Shown: one piece after another, positions 25,180 to 33,503 of the stretch
Layout: every line of letters starts with the position of its first letter
Position numbering within the stretch: the first letter of the stretch is position 1
From: an uncultured Eubacteriales bacterium
GTDB taxonomy: Bacteria > Bacillota > Clostridia > Oscillospirales > CAG-382
Direction of reading: 5' to 3'
Assembly: GCA_900546385.1 (NCBI GenBank)
Contig: URCT01000004.1
Span: 1 to 44,287 of the forward strand
Length of the DNA stretch: 44,287 nucleotides
Translations under genes and position numbers: made by a program
The notes under the pieces: model-generated
Seen by the model: the letters and a program-made list of their open reading frames with translations, nothing else
What the model was told of the DNA's origin: nothing
Database searches by the model: none

Positions 25180-25719
25180 TCAGTTGTCGGATGATCGTGC
25201 GTTGTCGGACGCTTCCGGCACGGAAAAATGCTTCATGCGCTGTTTGCCGATGCGGACAAACGGCTTTTCAAAAAAGCGTTTGAACTTGAAAAAGGCGGTC
25301 TGCACGTCCTTGATCGAGCGCACGAGAATGCATTTGATACCGAGATTTGATGCGGCAAGCACATCGGTAAAGATCTGATCGCCGACCGCAAGGCAGTCGT
25401 TTGTGTCAATGCCCTGTGCCTTCAAAAGCGTCCGTATCTTTTTGGTTAACGGCTTCCCTGCCTCGAAAACATACGGAAAGCCGAGAGATGCCGCATAGAG
25501 CGTCACGCGGTCGGGCTTGTTGTTGGACACGAAAACGACACGAATGCCGTTTTCGGCAAGAAGCGCAAACCACTTTCGGTTTTCAGCGGTCGGCTCGGGC
25601 GCATCATACGGCACAAGCGTGTTATCGATATCCAATAACAGACACTTCACCTGCTCTTTTTTGAGTAAGGCAAGCGGAATATCGTACACCGTATCGAAAT
25701 AATAATCCGGTACAAGCAT
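25180..25719 (-). CDS. yqeG: YqeG-family HAD phosphatase
   Basis: This 179-aa HAD superfamily IIIA phosphatase has motif I DIDNTLVPYDAPEP, motif II VFVSNNK, the GKPLTKKI lysine and motif III AVGDQIFTDVLAAS. YqeG proteins are widespread in Firmicutes and have no firmly established substrate. AGAGGT precedes the ATG. It begins just after the rpsA terminator and is the first gene of a short unit with the endonuclease IV-like gene. The C-terminal 30 residues are basic, then Asn/Ser-rich. Confidence 0.92.
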   Translation of the reverse strand: MLVPDYYFDTVYDIPLALLKKEQVKCLLLDIDNTLVPYDAPEPTAENRKWFALLAENGIRVVFVSNNKPDRVTLYAASLGFPYVFEAGKPLTKKIRTLLKAQGIDTNDCLAVGDQIFTDVLAASNLGIKCILVRSIKDVQTAFFKFKRFFEKPFVRIGKQRMKHFSVPEASDNARSSDN

Positions 25720-25745
25720 GGGTTACCTCTCGTCAACATAGATAC

Positions 25746-25777
25746 CAAAAGCCGAAGAATGCGGACATTCTTCGGCT
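25746..25777 (-). terminator. Terminator after rpsA
   Basis: AGCCGAAGAATG and CATTCTTCGGCT form a perfect 12-bp stem around a 4-nt loop, followed on the minus strand by TTTT. It closes the RpiR-to-rpsA operon. Confidence 0.85.
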
Positions 25778-25798
25778 GAACGGTTTGCTTTACAACGC

Positions 25799-26944
25799 TT
25801 ATTCAGCGTCTGCGGCTTCTTCGGCGGCTTCTTCCTCCGGTGCATTCTCGGCTTCGAGAAGTGCGCGGATGGAAAGGCTGACCTTCTTGGCATCGTAGTC
25901 GATGGCGGTGATCTTCGCCTTGACAACTTCGCCGACGGAAAGCTCGTCAGCCGGCTTTGCGATCTTGTGATCAGCAATCTGCGAAATGTGGATAAGACCG
26001 TCGATACCCGGAATCACTTCGGCAAAAGCACCGAACGGCGTGAGGCTGACGATCTTCACATCGACAACATCGCCTTCGTTGTACTTTTCGGAGAGAATGG
26101 TCCACGGATTTTCGGCATCCAGCTTGTGGCCGAGAGAAATGCGCTTCTTTTCCGGGTCAAGAGCCTTGATATAAACGTCAATTTCTTCGCCGACCTTGAC
26201 GACTTCGCTCGGATTCTTGATGCGCTTCCAGGACAGCTCGGTAATATGTACCATGCCGTCAACCGGACCGAGGTCTACGAATGCGCCGTAGCTGGTGATG
26301 GATTTCACCTTGCCGGTGAAGGTCTGGCCGACTTCGGCAGTTTCCCAGAATTTGGCTTCGGCAGCCTTCTTCTTTTCGGTAGCAACGGCTCTGACGGAAC
26401 CGACTGCGCGCTTCTTGCGGGCATCCGTGCCGATAACCTTGAATTCGAGGGTCTGACCGGCAAACGGTGCGAGATCCTTTTCATCATACGGCTCTTCGCG
26501 GCGCGGAAGCGTGGTCTGCGAAATCGGAATAAAGACGCGGCCGAAGGGGCTGATCATAACAAGGCCGCCCTTGGTCAGTTCGATGACCTTACCGGTGAGA
26601 ACGGTGCCGTTCTGCTCAGCTTCAACAAGAGCATCCCAGTTCTTGTCCGCATCGATGCGCTTTTTGGAAAGAAGGATCGTGCCTTCAGCGTCGTTGGGCT
26701 TTACAACGACAACGTCGATTTCGTCGCCGACCTTGACAAGGTCTTCGGTCTTGGCGGTCGGGTCGTCCGTAAGCTCGGACAACGGAATCATACCGGTATA
26801 TTTGATACCGAGGTCTACATGAACCTCAGTCGGTGTAACGCTCGTTACAGTGCCCTTGACTCTTTCTCCTGTTCTGAGAGTTTTGAATGACGCATCGAGC
26901 ATTTCTTCAAAGCTCATGCCGTCGTTGATCATGGATGTGTCCAT
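25799..26944 (-). CDS. rpsA: S1 RNA-binding domain protein, RpsA-like
   Basis: This 381-aa protein has four S1 OB-fold domains (about residues 25-95, 110-180, 195-265 and 280-350) with repeats such as YTGMIPLSEL, VDGMVHITELSW and IDGLIHISQIAD, and an acidic Glu/Ala tail. It is the short Firmicutes-type S1/YpfD homologue, an RNA-binding and possibly ribosome-associated protein. No ribosome site is visible before the ATG at 26944. The gene is in the same frame as ispH upstream, separated only by TGA TGA and three codons; in many Clostridia the two are fused. Coupled reinitiation is therefore likely. Confidence 0.9.
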   Translation of the reverse strand: MDTSMINDGMSFEEMLDASFKTLRTGERVKGTVTSVTPTEVHVDLGIKYTGMIPLSELTDDPTAKTEDLVKVGDEIDVVVVKPNDAEGTILLSKKRIDADKNWDALVEAEQNGTVLTGKVIELTKGGLVMISPFGRVFIPISQTTLPRREEPYDEKDLAPFAGQTLEFKVIGTDARKKRAVGSVRAVATEKKKAAEAKFWETAEVGQTFTGKVKSITSYGAFVDLGPVDGMVHITELSWKRIKNPSEVVKVGEEIDVYIKALDPEKKRISLGHKLDAENPWTILSEKYNEGDVVDVKIVSLTPFGAFAEVIPGIDGLIHISQIADHKIAKPADELSVGEVVKAKITAIDYDAKKVSLSIRALLEAENAPEEEAAEEAADAE

Positions 26945-26956
26945 CGTTGTTTTTCA

Positions 26957-27883
26957 TCAGTCCGACAGATGTTTTAATATTCCGTCGATTCTGACTTTTA
27001 CCTCCTCTATAATATCATCAGGTGTGGAAGCACCTGCTGTAATCCCTACGGTAAACGTTTGATGACCGTTTCCGGCGTCACCGGCAAGTAATCGGAAATC
27101 CTCCTCCGGCACGTCCGCCGCTTTTTCAAACAGATAGACGTTCTTGCAAAACTGCCGTGCAATTTCGTACAGCTTTCGCGTATTGGAGCTTTTGGCTCCG
27201 CCGATCACGCACATGACATTCGCGCGCGACGCCATTTGTTTCACTTCATTCTGACGATTTTCCGTAACACTACATATTGTATCAAAAATTCTTGCACTTG
27301 TATAGTCTTTTTTCAGAACTTTCTGACAATTTACATATTTTTCATGATTTCCGGTAGTTTGCGACACCAATATCGGCGATTTTTCACCGATATGACATTC
27401 TTTCCTCATAAATGCCGCGCATTCCGCTTCATCCGAGCAAACCACCGCTTTTCCGTGCGCATAGCTTTCGATGCCGGCGACCTCGGGATGGTTCTTATCG
27501 CCGACAATCACGACCGGCGAACCATCACGCGTGTTTTCCTCCACGATTTTGTGAATGCGCCGTACAAACGGGCAGGTCGCGTCCACCACCTCAAAGCCGT
27601 CTGCCGCAAGGCGTTCGGAAAGCTGCTTTGTTACACCGTGTGTGCGGATAACAAGCACAATTTCGGCTTTTTGCGGCAAAAGCGCATCGATTTCCGCTTC
27701 GCTTTCCAAGCAAAAAATGCCGTCTTTTTTTAAGCGTTCGATATAAATGCCGTTGTGAATGAGTTCTCCGATGACATAGATGCGCTTCGCGGTCTTGTGC
27801 CGCAGGTCATACACCATTTCAACGGCTCTGCGCACGCCGAAGCAAAAGCCGCAGGACTCTGCAACCTCGATTGTGTAGTTCAT
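26957..27883 (-). CDS. ispH: 4-hydroxy-3-methylbut-2-enyl diphosphate reductase
   Basis: This 308-aa IspH/LytB catalyses the last step of the MEP isoprenoid pathway, making IPP and DMAPP with a [4Fe-4S] cluster. The three cluster cysteines are in SCGFCFGVRRAV (about residue 14), VDATCPFVRRIH (about 105) and FDTICSVTENRQ (about 200). GELIHNGIYIERL and THGVTKQLSE are also conserved, and VGITAGASTPDDIIEEV closes the protein. The ATG overlaps the plsC stop (ATGA). The protein ends HLSD followed by two TGA codons, then rpsA in frame. Confidence 0.96.
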   Translation of the reverse strand: MNYTIEVAESCGFCFGVRRAVEMVYDLRHKTAKRIYVIGELIHNGIYIERLKKDGIFCLESEAEIDALLPQKAEIVLVIRTHGVTKQLSERLAADGFEVVDATCPFVRRIHKIVEENTRDGSPVVIVGDKNHPEVAGIESYAHGKAVVCSDEAECAAFMRKECHIGEKSPILVSQTTGNHEKYVNCQKVLKKDYTSARIFDTICSVTENRQNEVKQMASRANVMCVIGGAKSSNTRKLYEIARQFCKNVYLFEKAADVPEEDFRLLAGDAGNGHQTFTVGITAGASTPDDIIEEVKVRIDGILKHLSD

Positions 27884-28620
27884 TTGCCGCTCTCACTGTC
27901 CTTTTTCACGGGATACGCGCTTTCGTCAAGCGCACGGATGCGGTCAAAGACAAAGTCGCTGATACGCTGGTATTCCTCGGGACTTTTGGCACCGGCAGCA
28001 TATTCTTCAAAGGCGATCGGCTTGCCGATGTGTACGTGTACCCGGCGGAACAGGCGCACCTTGTAATCCTTGGTATAGATGGCAATCGGAACAACCGGAG
28101 CCTCGGTGCGGTAAACCATCATGCCGACGCCGCTTTTGATGTCTTTGGTCTGCGGAACTTCGCCGCGCATCCGTTTTCCCTGCGGAAAAATGCCGAGCGG
28201 CTCGTCATGCTTCAAATGCGTGAGCGCCGTTTTGATGGCACCGATATCGGCCGCATCGCGGTCAACCGGGAACGCGCCGAGTGCGCGTAACAGCTTCCCC
28301 AAAACCGGAATGCGGAATAACTGCACCTTGGCCATGAAATGCACCGGCCGCTTGACGGCGATAGCGACAAGCACCGGATCCCAGTTGGAAATATGGTTGG
28401 CGCAGACAAAGCACGCACCGCTTTTGGGCATATGCTCCGCGCCGGTGATATCGGCGAGAAACAGAAAGCGCAAAATGCCGGACAAAAAGCCGACGGCAAA
28501 GCGGTACAAGCGCATGGGGTTTGGTTTATAGGGCTTGACGGCCGGATGCGGCAAGCCGGATGCGGAAACGCCGGTTTTCGGCGTGTTTCCGGTTTCATTC
28601 GGTTTTTCCAAGTTTTCCAT
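27880..28620 (-). CDS. plsC: 1-acyl-glycerol-3-phosphate acyltransferase, PlsC family
   Basis: This 246-aa membrane-associated enzyme adds an acyl chain to lysophosphatidic acid. It has the HX4D motif in CANHISNWDPV and the block IV APVVPIAIY. The usual FPEGTR block reads FPQGKR, with Glu to Gln and Thr to Lys. A hydrophobic segment (YRFAVGFLSGILRFLFLA, about 37-54) precedes the catalytic domain. The frame runs upstream to 28839, but ATG 28620 with GGAG 8 nt before is the clear start, overlapping the end of cmk by 26 bp. ispH overlaps its stop. Confidence 0.9.
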   Translation of the reverse strand: MENLEKPNETGNTPKTGVSASGLPHPAVKPYKPNPMRLYRFAVGFLSGILRFLFLADITGAEHMPKSGACFVCANHISNWDPVLVAIAVKRPVHFMAKVQLFRIPVLGKLLRALGAFPVDRDAADIGAIKTALTHLKHDEPLGIFPQGKRMRGEVPQTKDIKSGVGMMVYRTEAPVVPIAIYTKDYKVRLFRRVHVHIGKPIAFEEYAAGAKSPEEYQRISDFVFDRIRALDESAYPVKKDSESGK

Positions 28621-29269
28621 AAATGATCTCCAATGCTTTTTCGACGGTTTGTTCGGCGTCGAGGTCGCTGTTATCGAATAAAACGGCGTCTTTCGCCGGC
28701 ACACAGGGCGCGGCGGCACGGGTGGAATCGTTTTTGTCGCGCTTGCGCATATCGCAAAGCACCTCGTCGAGCGTGACGCTCTGCCCTTTGGCGACAAGCT
28801 CCTTATAACGGCGTTCGGCGCGTTTGCGGTCATCGGCACTCAAAAAGATCTTGACCGACGCGTGCGGCAGAACCACCGTGCCGATATCCCGGCCATCCAT
28901 GATGACGTTTTCTTTTTCGGCAAACGCACGCTGGCGGTCGAGAAGAAACGCACGAACGGGCGGCAAGGCACTGACGGCAGACGCATACAGGGACATTTCC
29001 GGCGTGCGGATGGCCTCCGAAACGTCTTCGCCGTTCAAGAAAACGTGTTGAGCACCGTCCAGCCATTTGAGCGTGATATCGATTTCGGGAAAATGCGCTT
29101 CCAGCGTCGCTGCGTCGTGCGGATCAATGCTGTTTCGTTTGGCAAACAGACCGACCGTGCGGTACATGGCACCGGTATCGATATACAGATAGCCGAGTTT
29201 TTTGGAAAGTGCTTTGGCAAGTGTGGATTTTCCGGAGCCGGACGGTCCGTCAAGGGCAATCGAAATCAT
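28595..29269 (-). CDS. cmk: Cytidylate kinase
   Basis: This 224-aa CMP/dCMP kinase has the P-loop ALDGPSGSGKSTLAKALS at the N-terminus, YIDTGAMYRTV for substrate binding, VIMDGRDIGTVV and a lid containing DDRKRAERRYKEL. These are standard for bacterial Cmk. Its ATG overlaps the stop of the flavoprotein gene (ATGA), and it overlaps plsC downstream, so the operon is translationally linked. The cmk-plsC-ispH-rpsA order is common in Clostridia. Confidence 0.96.
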   Translation of the reverse strand: MISIALDGPSGSGKSTLAKALSKKLGYLYIDTGAMYRTVGLFAKRNSIDPHDAATLEAHFPEIDITLKWLDGAQHVFLNGEDVSEAIRTPEMSLYASAVSALPPVRAFLLDRQRAFAEKENVIMDGRDIGTVVLPHASVKIFLSADDRKRAERRYKELVAKGQSVTLDEVLCDMRKRDKNDSTRAAAPCVPAKDAVLFDNSDLDAEQTVEKALEIIYGKLGKTE

Positions 29270-30603
29270 GGTTTTTCCTCCAAAAGGATGGGTTTTGCGG
29301 CATTCACGGCGGCAAGATAGGCCGTCGAAAAGGCAATTTGCAGATTGAAGCCGCCGGTATAGGCGTCCACATCCATCACTTCACCGGCAAAATACAAGCC
29401 CGGCACAAGCTTGGATTCCATGGTGGACGGGTTAATCTGCTTGACGCTCACGCCGCCGCCTGTAACGATGGCTTCCGCAATCGGGCGCATGGCCGTGATA
29501 TGGAGCGAAAAGCGTTTGAAGGTCTCTGCAAGCCGCCGGCGGTCGCTTTTGGTGAGCGAACCGGGTTTTGCGTCCGGCGAAAGGCCGCAAAGCCTGCAAA
29601 ACGGCTCGGTCATGCTTTTGGGAAGCATGGTACAAAGGATATTGGAAAGATTTTTTGCGTGTTCGGTTTCAAAGAGCGAAACGAGCTTTGCGTCGATCTG
29701 TGAAAGCTCGAGAGCCGGTTTCAAATCGATATCGGCGCGGTACTTATGCGCTTCAAACGGCCGCATATGCGCCGAAGCGGACAGCACGAGCGGTCCGGAA
29801 ATGCCGAAATGCGTAAACAGCATTTCGCCGAGCTTGGAATAGACCGGTTTTTTCCGTTCGGTATCGACCACGGAAAGGGTGACATTTTTGAGCGACAGCC
29901 CGGAAAGACCCGAGCAGAGTGCCTGTTCCTCGCATTCGAGCGGCACGAGCGACGGCACGCACGGCATAACGGTGTGGCCGAGGCTTTCGGCAAAGACAAA
30001 TCCGTCGCCGGTCGAGCCGGTCTGCGGATAGGAGCGGCCGCCGGTGCAGATGACCGTGCGGTCGAAGGCATACGTTTCGCCGCGTTCATCGGTTAAGCGA
30101 AAGGCTTCGCCGTTTTTTTCGATTGCATCGATTTTCCGGTTGATCACGTGCACACCGGTGCGTTTGAGTTCGCTTTTGAGCGCGCGCAGCACATCGAGAG
30201 CCTTATCGGAAGCCGGAAAAACGCGGCCGCCGCGTTCGGTCTTAAGCGGCACGCCCAAGGCTTCAAAATAGGCCATGACCTTTTCGGGCGGAAAGGCGCG
30301 AAAGGCGGCATACAGGAATTTCGGGTTGCTTATCACGCTTGCGGTGAACTCATTCATGGTGCAGGCGTTGGTGACATTGCAGCGGCCTTTGCCGGTGATG
30401 AGCAGTTTTTTGCCGAGATAGGCGTTGTCAAAATACCGTTCGCTGTCGAGGACGCGTTCGGAGCGGTTCTTTTCGAACAAGGTGACCTGTGCGCCGTTTT
30501 GTGCGGCAAGGCAGGCGCACACAAGCCCGGCGGCTCCTCCGCCGACCACAGCAACGCACGGTGTGTTCATTTGGGTTTCGTTCATGGAATTCATGGGATT
30601 CAT
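29266..30603 (-). CDS. BaiN/HI0933-family flavoprotein
   Basis: This FAD-dependent protein (about 434-445 aa, depending on start) has the Rossmann motif VAVVGGGAAGLVCA, the family motif KKLLITGKGRCNVTNAC and the C-terminal FAD segment GLYFAGEVMDVDAYTGGFNLQ. HI0933/YhiN/BaiN proteins are widespread; some reduce bile-acid intermediates, but most have no known substrate. Four in-frame ATGs (30603, 30594, 30585, 30570) follow the RpiR stop in a 9-bp repeat, and none has a ribosome site. I give the first; 30570 best fits the usual length before the GGGAAG loop. Translation probably depends on coupling with the regulator gene. Confidence 0.88.
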   Translation of the reverse strand: MNPMNSMNETQMNTPCVAVVGGGAAGLVCACLAAQNGAQVTLFEKNRSERVLDSERYFDNAYLGKKLLITGKGRCNVTNACTMNEFTASVISNPKFLYAAFRAFPPEKVMAYFEALGVPLKTERGGRVFPASDKALDVLRALKSELKRTGVHVINRKIDAIEKNGEAFRLTDERGETYAFDRTVICTGGRSYPQTGSTGDGFVFAESLGHTVMPCVPSLVPLECEEQALCSGLSGLSLKNVTLSVVDTERKKPVYSKLGEMLFTHFGISGPLVLSASAHMRPFEAHKYRADIDLKPALELSQIDAKLVSLFETEHAKNLSNILCTMLPKSMTEPFCRLCGLSPDAKPGSLTKSDRRRLAETFKRFSLHITAMRPIAEAIVTGGGVSVKQINPSTMESKLVPGLYFAGEVMDVDAYTGGFNLQIAFSTAYLAAVNAAKPILLEEKP

Positions 30604-30607
30604 GGGA
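30581..30607. repeat. Three 9-bp tandem repeats holding start codons
   Basis: TTCATGGAA, TTCATGGGA and TTCATGGGA run head to tail. Read on the minus strand, each supplies an in-frame ATGAA start candidate for the flavoprotein gene. The repeat abuts the stop codon of the RpiR gene. Confidence 0.7.
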
Positions 30608-31474
30608 TTATTTACTGATGGGAGCTTCGTACACGTCGTACTCATCCCAGATTTTTTCAAGCTCGTTGAAGGTTTTTTCGATGGTCAGGCGTTTTTTGCG
30701 GCCGATGGCAACGATGAGCGCATTGATGATGCTGAGCGGTGCGACAAGCGAATCGACAAAGGAGGCCATATCGCTTTTTGCAAACAGCTTGATATCCGCA
30801 AACGTGGTGATGGGAGCGATATCGCTGTCGGTGAGGGCGATAACGGTTGCACCGCGGCGTTTGGCGAACTCGGCGGCGGTTTTGGTGCGTTTGGAATAGC
30901 GCGGATAGGAGATGGCAATCAGCACATCGTCGGCACCGATGCGGAAGATTTCCTCGAACATATCGATGGTGGTATTGGTGCTGACAAGGTGGACGTTATC
31001 GAAAATATAGCGGAAATAGTGATTGATGAAATCGGCGAGCATATTGGAGGAGCGTTTGCCGATGATATAGATGTTTTTTGCCCGGCAGATGGTCTCGACC
31101 GCGCTTTCGAAGGACGTTTCGTCCATATTTGCAAGCGACGCTTTGAGGTTGCCGATGTCGGCGCTGACCACGGAGGAAGCGATGTTGCGTTCCCCGATGA
31201 GGTTATCGGCGACATCGATGCGCTGGACGGCGGTCAGCTTCGAGCGAAGGCTCTTCTGCAATTCGCTCTGGAACTCCGAATAACCGGCAAAGCCAAGCTC
31301 GATGGCAAAGCGCACGACGGTCGATTCGGAAATGCCCACCTCTGCGCCCAGCTTGGTGGCCGTCATATAGGCCGCTTTTTCGCTGTGCTCCAAAATATAG
31401 GCGGCAATCCGCTTATGGCTCTTTGACATTCCGTCAAAGGCGTTTTTGATCTGTTCAAACAAATCTGTCTGCAT
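30608..31474 (-). CDS. MurR/RpiR-family transcriptional regulator
   Basis: This 288-aa regulator has an N-terminal helix-turn-helix domain (about 1-77, with AAYMTATKLGAEVGISESTV and FAIELGFAGYSEFQ) and a C-terminal SIS sugar-phosphate binding domain (about 110-260, with IYIIGKRSSNMLADF and VLIAISYPRYSKRT). RpiR proteins sense phosphosugars and control sugar or amino-sugar catabolism. The frame runs further upstream into the repeat array, but ATG 31474 has GGAG 7 nt before it. It leads an operon with housekeeping genes, so its target is not evident. Confidence 0.92.
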   Translation of the reverse strand: MQTDLFEQIKNAFDGMSKSHKRIAAYILEHSEKAAYMTATKLGAEVGISESTVVRFAIELGFAGYSEFQSELQKSLRSKLTAVQRIDVADNLIGERNIASSVVSADIGNLKASLANMDETSFESAVETICRAKNIYIIGKRSSNMLADFINHYFRYIFDNVHLVSTNTTIDMFEEIFRIGADDVLIAISYPRYSKRTKTAAEFAKRRGATVIALTDSDIAPITTFADIKLFAKSDMASFVDSLVAPLSIINALIVAIGRKKRLTIEKTFNELEKIWDEYDVYEAPISK

Positions 31475-31502
31475 AATTCGCTCCGGAATTTTTATTTTTT
31501 TT

Positions 31503-31893
31503 ACGCTTTTCTTTCGAGAAAAGCTTGGCAAAAGAACTTGAATTATTTGTGGAAGCTTTTTTCGGTGGTGTAAGATTTTTTGCGCTTTTCTTTCGAGAAA
31601 AGCTTAGCAAAAGAACTTGAATATTTGCGGAAGTTTTTGCGGTGGCGCAAGGGTTTTGCGCTTTTCTTTCGAGAAAAGCTTAGCAAAAGAACTTGAATCA
31701 TTTGCGGAAGCTTTTTCGGTGGTGCAAGGATTTTTACGCTTTTCTTTCGAGAAAAGCTTAGCAAAAGAACTTGAATTATTTGTGGAAGTTTTTGCGGTGG
31801 TGCAAGGGTTTTTACGCTTTTCTTTCGGAGAAAAGCTTGGCAAAAGAACTTGAATCATTTGCGGAATGTTTTGCAACGGCGCAACACTCCGCA
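31503..31893. repeat. Five-copy array of a ~78-bp hairpin repeat
   Basis: Five diverged copies follow each other with spacings of 79, 76, 78 and 78 bp. Each contains the perfect hairpin GCTTTTCTTTCGAGAAAAGC (8-bp stem, TTCG loop) at 31505, 31584, 31660, 31738 and 31816, the last with one extra G. Each then continues TTRGCAAAAGAACTTGAAT and a GCGGAAG/CGGTGGTGCAAGG tail. Open frames across the array (SSSFAKLFSKEKRK repeats) are by-products of the repeat. It lies just upstream of the RpiR gene. There are no spacers as in CRISPR. Confidence 0.9.
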
Positions 31894-31927
31894 AAGGCCT
31901 TATTTCACCCTTCGAGACTCCCGTCTC

Positions 31928-31964
31928 CCCTAATTTTCAATTTTCAATTCTCAATTTTCAATTG
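31928..31964. repeat. AATTTTC-type short intergenic repeat, copy A
   Basis: CCCTAATTTTC is followed by a run of 7-bp units (AATTTTC, AATTCTC, AATTTTC). Related copies occur at 39431-39463 and, inverted, at 40841-40869. Confidence 0.7.
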
Positions 31965-31980
31965 ATTCTATTATGTCACA

Positions 31981-32007
31981 AAAAAGCCTTGTTTGTCAAG
32001 GCTTTTT
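31981..32007. terminator. Terminator after the flavoprotein gene
   Basis: AAAAAGCCTTG and CAAGGCTTTTT form a perfect 11-bp stem around TTTGT. On the minus strand it ends the gene at 32038-33396. The symmetric A/T ends also allow use from the other side. Confidence 0.88.
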
Positions 32008-32037
32008 CTGTGAAATCCGCAAAAACTTGCGAAAGCT

Positions 32038-33396
32038 CTAACAATCGAGATGTTCGCCGACGTAAAGCCCCATCGCGCCTGCCTGCGAAAGGCCGCGCGT
32101 CACACCGCTTCCGTCACCGATGGCATAAATGCCGTCGCCGATTTCGAAATGTTCGCCGACGAATTTCGGGCGCACGGAATAATATTTGGCTTCAACGCCG
32201 TAGAGGAGCGTATCGTAATTGGAGGTGCCGGGTGCGATGTTGTTGATGGCATACATGGTTTCGATGATGTTGTCGAGCTGGCGTTTGGGAATGCAAAGCG
32301 ACAGATCACCCGGCACGGCCTTCAAGGTCGGACGCACGGTGGATTGACCGATGCGGTGATCGTTGGTGCGTTTGCCCTCGAGCAGATCGCCGAAACGTTG
32401 AACGAGAACACCGCCGCCGCTGACCATGTTGCTTAAGTGCGCAACGTGCTTGGCATAGGCAATCGGTTCTTCAAAAGGCTGGGTGAAGTTGACGGTGGAA
32501 AGCAGCGCAAAGTTGGTATTCTGCGTCTTTTTGGCTTCATCGTTGTTGGCATGGCCGTTGACCGTCATAATGCCGTCGGAATTTTCCATAACCACCTCAC
32601 CGCCGTCGTTGAAGCAGAACATACGGCAGATATCGCCGTACTTTTTGGTGCGGTACAGAATTTTCGGCTCATAAATCACTTTGGAGATATGCCGCCACAC
32701 AAGGCGCGGAAGCTCGACGCGCACGCCGATATCCACTTGGTTATTGGCGACCGGAATGCCTTTTTTGTGGCACAGCTCGCCGAACCAGCCCGAACCGACA
32801 CGTCCGACCGCGATGACAAGCTTTTTGTAGGAATACTCGTCCTTATCCGAATGCACAACGCGTTTGACTTCATCGATATCGGTGACATCCTCATTGGTGA
32901 AGATATCCACCTTGGTGGCAAGGTCGGCAATTAAGCGCGACATGGTCTTGAAGTTGCCGTCGGTGCCGAGGTGTTTTACACGCGCTTGGAGAAGGCGAAG
33001 GTCGTATTTGAGACATTCGAGCTTGATCTCATCGCTCGGCATATAGATGTTTTCATGCGCACCGTAGGAAACCAGAATGCGGTCAAGCTTTTCGATGTAA
33101 TCGATGGTCGTTTCCGGCCCCAAATAATTCGGCAGCCAGCCGCCGTACTCGGTGGAAATGATGAATTTGCCGTCGGAGTACGCACCGCAGCCGCCAAGAC
33201 CCTGCATGATGCCGCAGCTCTTGCAGGACACGCATTTATCGGCTTTTTTGGCGATGATCGGGCAGGTACGCTTATCGATGGGGCTGCCGCGGTCGATGAT
33301 GCAGATTTTTGTATCCGGATTTTTTTCATAGGCACTGTAAGCGGTCATGAGGCCGCCGATGCCGCCGCCGATGATGACGATATCATAGTTTTTCAT
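32038..33396 (-). CDS. NAD(P)/FAD-dependent oxidoreductase with Cys cluster
   Basis: This 452-aa flavoprotein has the FAD Rossmann motif DIVIIGGGIGGLMTAY and the C-terminal FAD segment GIYAIGDGSGVTRGLSQAG. Between them, about residues 45-75, a Cys-rich stretch (TCPIIAKKADKCVSCKSCG, then GLGGCGAYSDGK) could bind an Fe-S cluster or form redox disulfides. The same architecture is found in many anaerobic Firmicutes 'FAD-dependent dehydrogenases' with no assigned substrate. AAAGGAG lies 7 nt before ATG 33396. It appears monocistronic with its own terminator. Confidence 0.88.
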   Translation of the reverse strand: MKNYDIVIIGGGIGGLMTAYSAYEKNPDTKICIIDRGSPIDKRTCPIIAKKADKCVSCKSCGIMQGLGGCGAYSDGKFIISTEYGGWLPNYLGPETTIDYIEKLDRILVSYGAHENIYMPSDEIKLECLKYDLRLLQARVKHLGTDGNFKTMSRLIADLATKVDIFTNEDVTDIDEVKRVVHSDKDEYSYKKLVIAVGRVGSGWFGELCHKKGIPVANNQVDIGVRVELPRLVWRHISKVIYEPKILYRTKKYGDICRMFCFNDGGEVVMENSDGIMTVNGHANNDEAKKTQNTNFALLSTVNFTQPFEEPIAYAKHVAHLSNMVSGGGVLVQRFGDLLEGKRTNDHRIGQSTVRPTLKAVPGDLSLCIPKRQLDNIIETMYAINNIAPGTSNYDTLLYGVEAKYYSVRPKFVGEHFEIGDGIYAIGDGSGVTRGLSQAGAMGLYVGEHLDC

Positions 33397-33503
33397 AGCT
33401 GGTCTCCTTTGGGTATTGGGTAATGCCGGAGCGTGTCCGGCAGACACAAATAAGCGGTGCGGAACACGCCGCACCGGCTTTCATTGTTTTTGTTGGACTG
33501 CAG

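Noticed and set aside
25967..26890. 307-aa open frame antisense to rpsA
   Set aside because: It is a by-product of the codon pattern of the S1 repeats and shows no family features.
31503..31893. CRISPR array
   Set aside because: The whole ~78-bp unit is repeated; there are no unique spacers between short identical repeats and no cas genes nearby.
31543..31894. Small protein genes with SSSFAKLFSKEKRK repeats
   Set aside because: The frames exist only because the DNA repeat lacks stops; there is no ribosome site, and both strands are similarly open.
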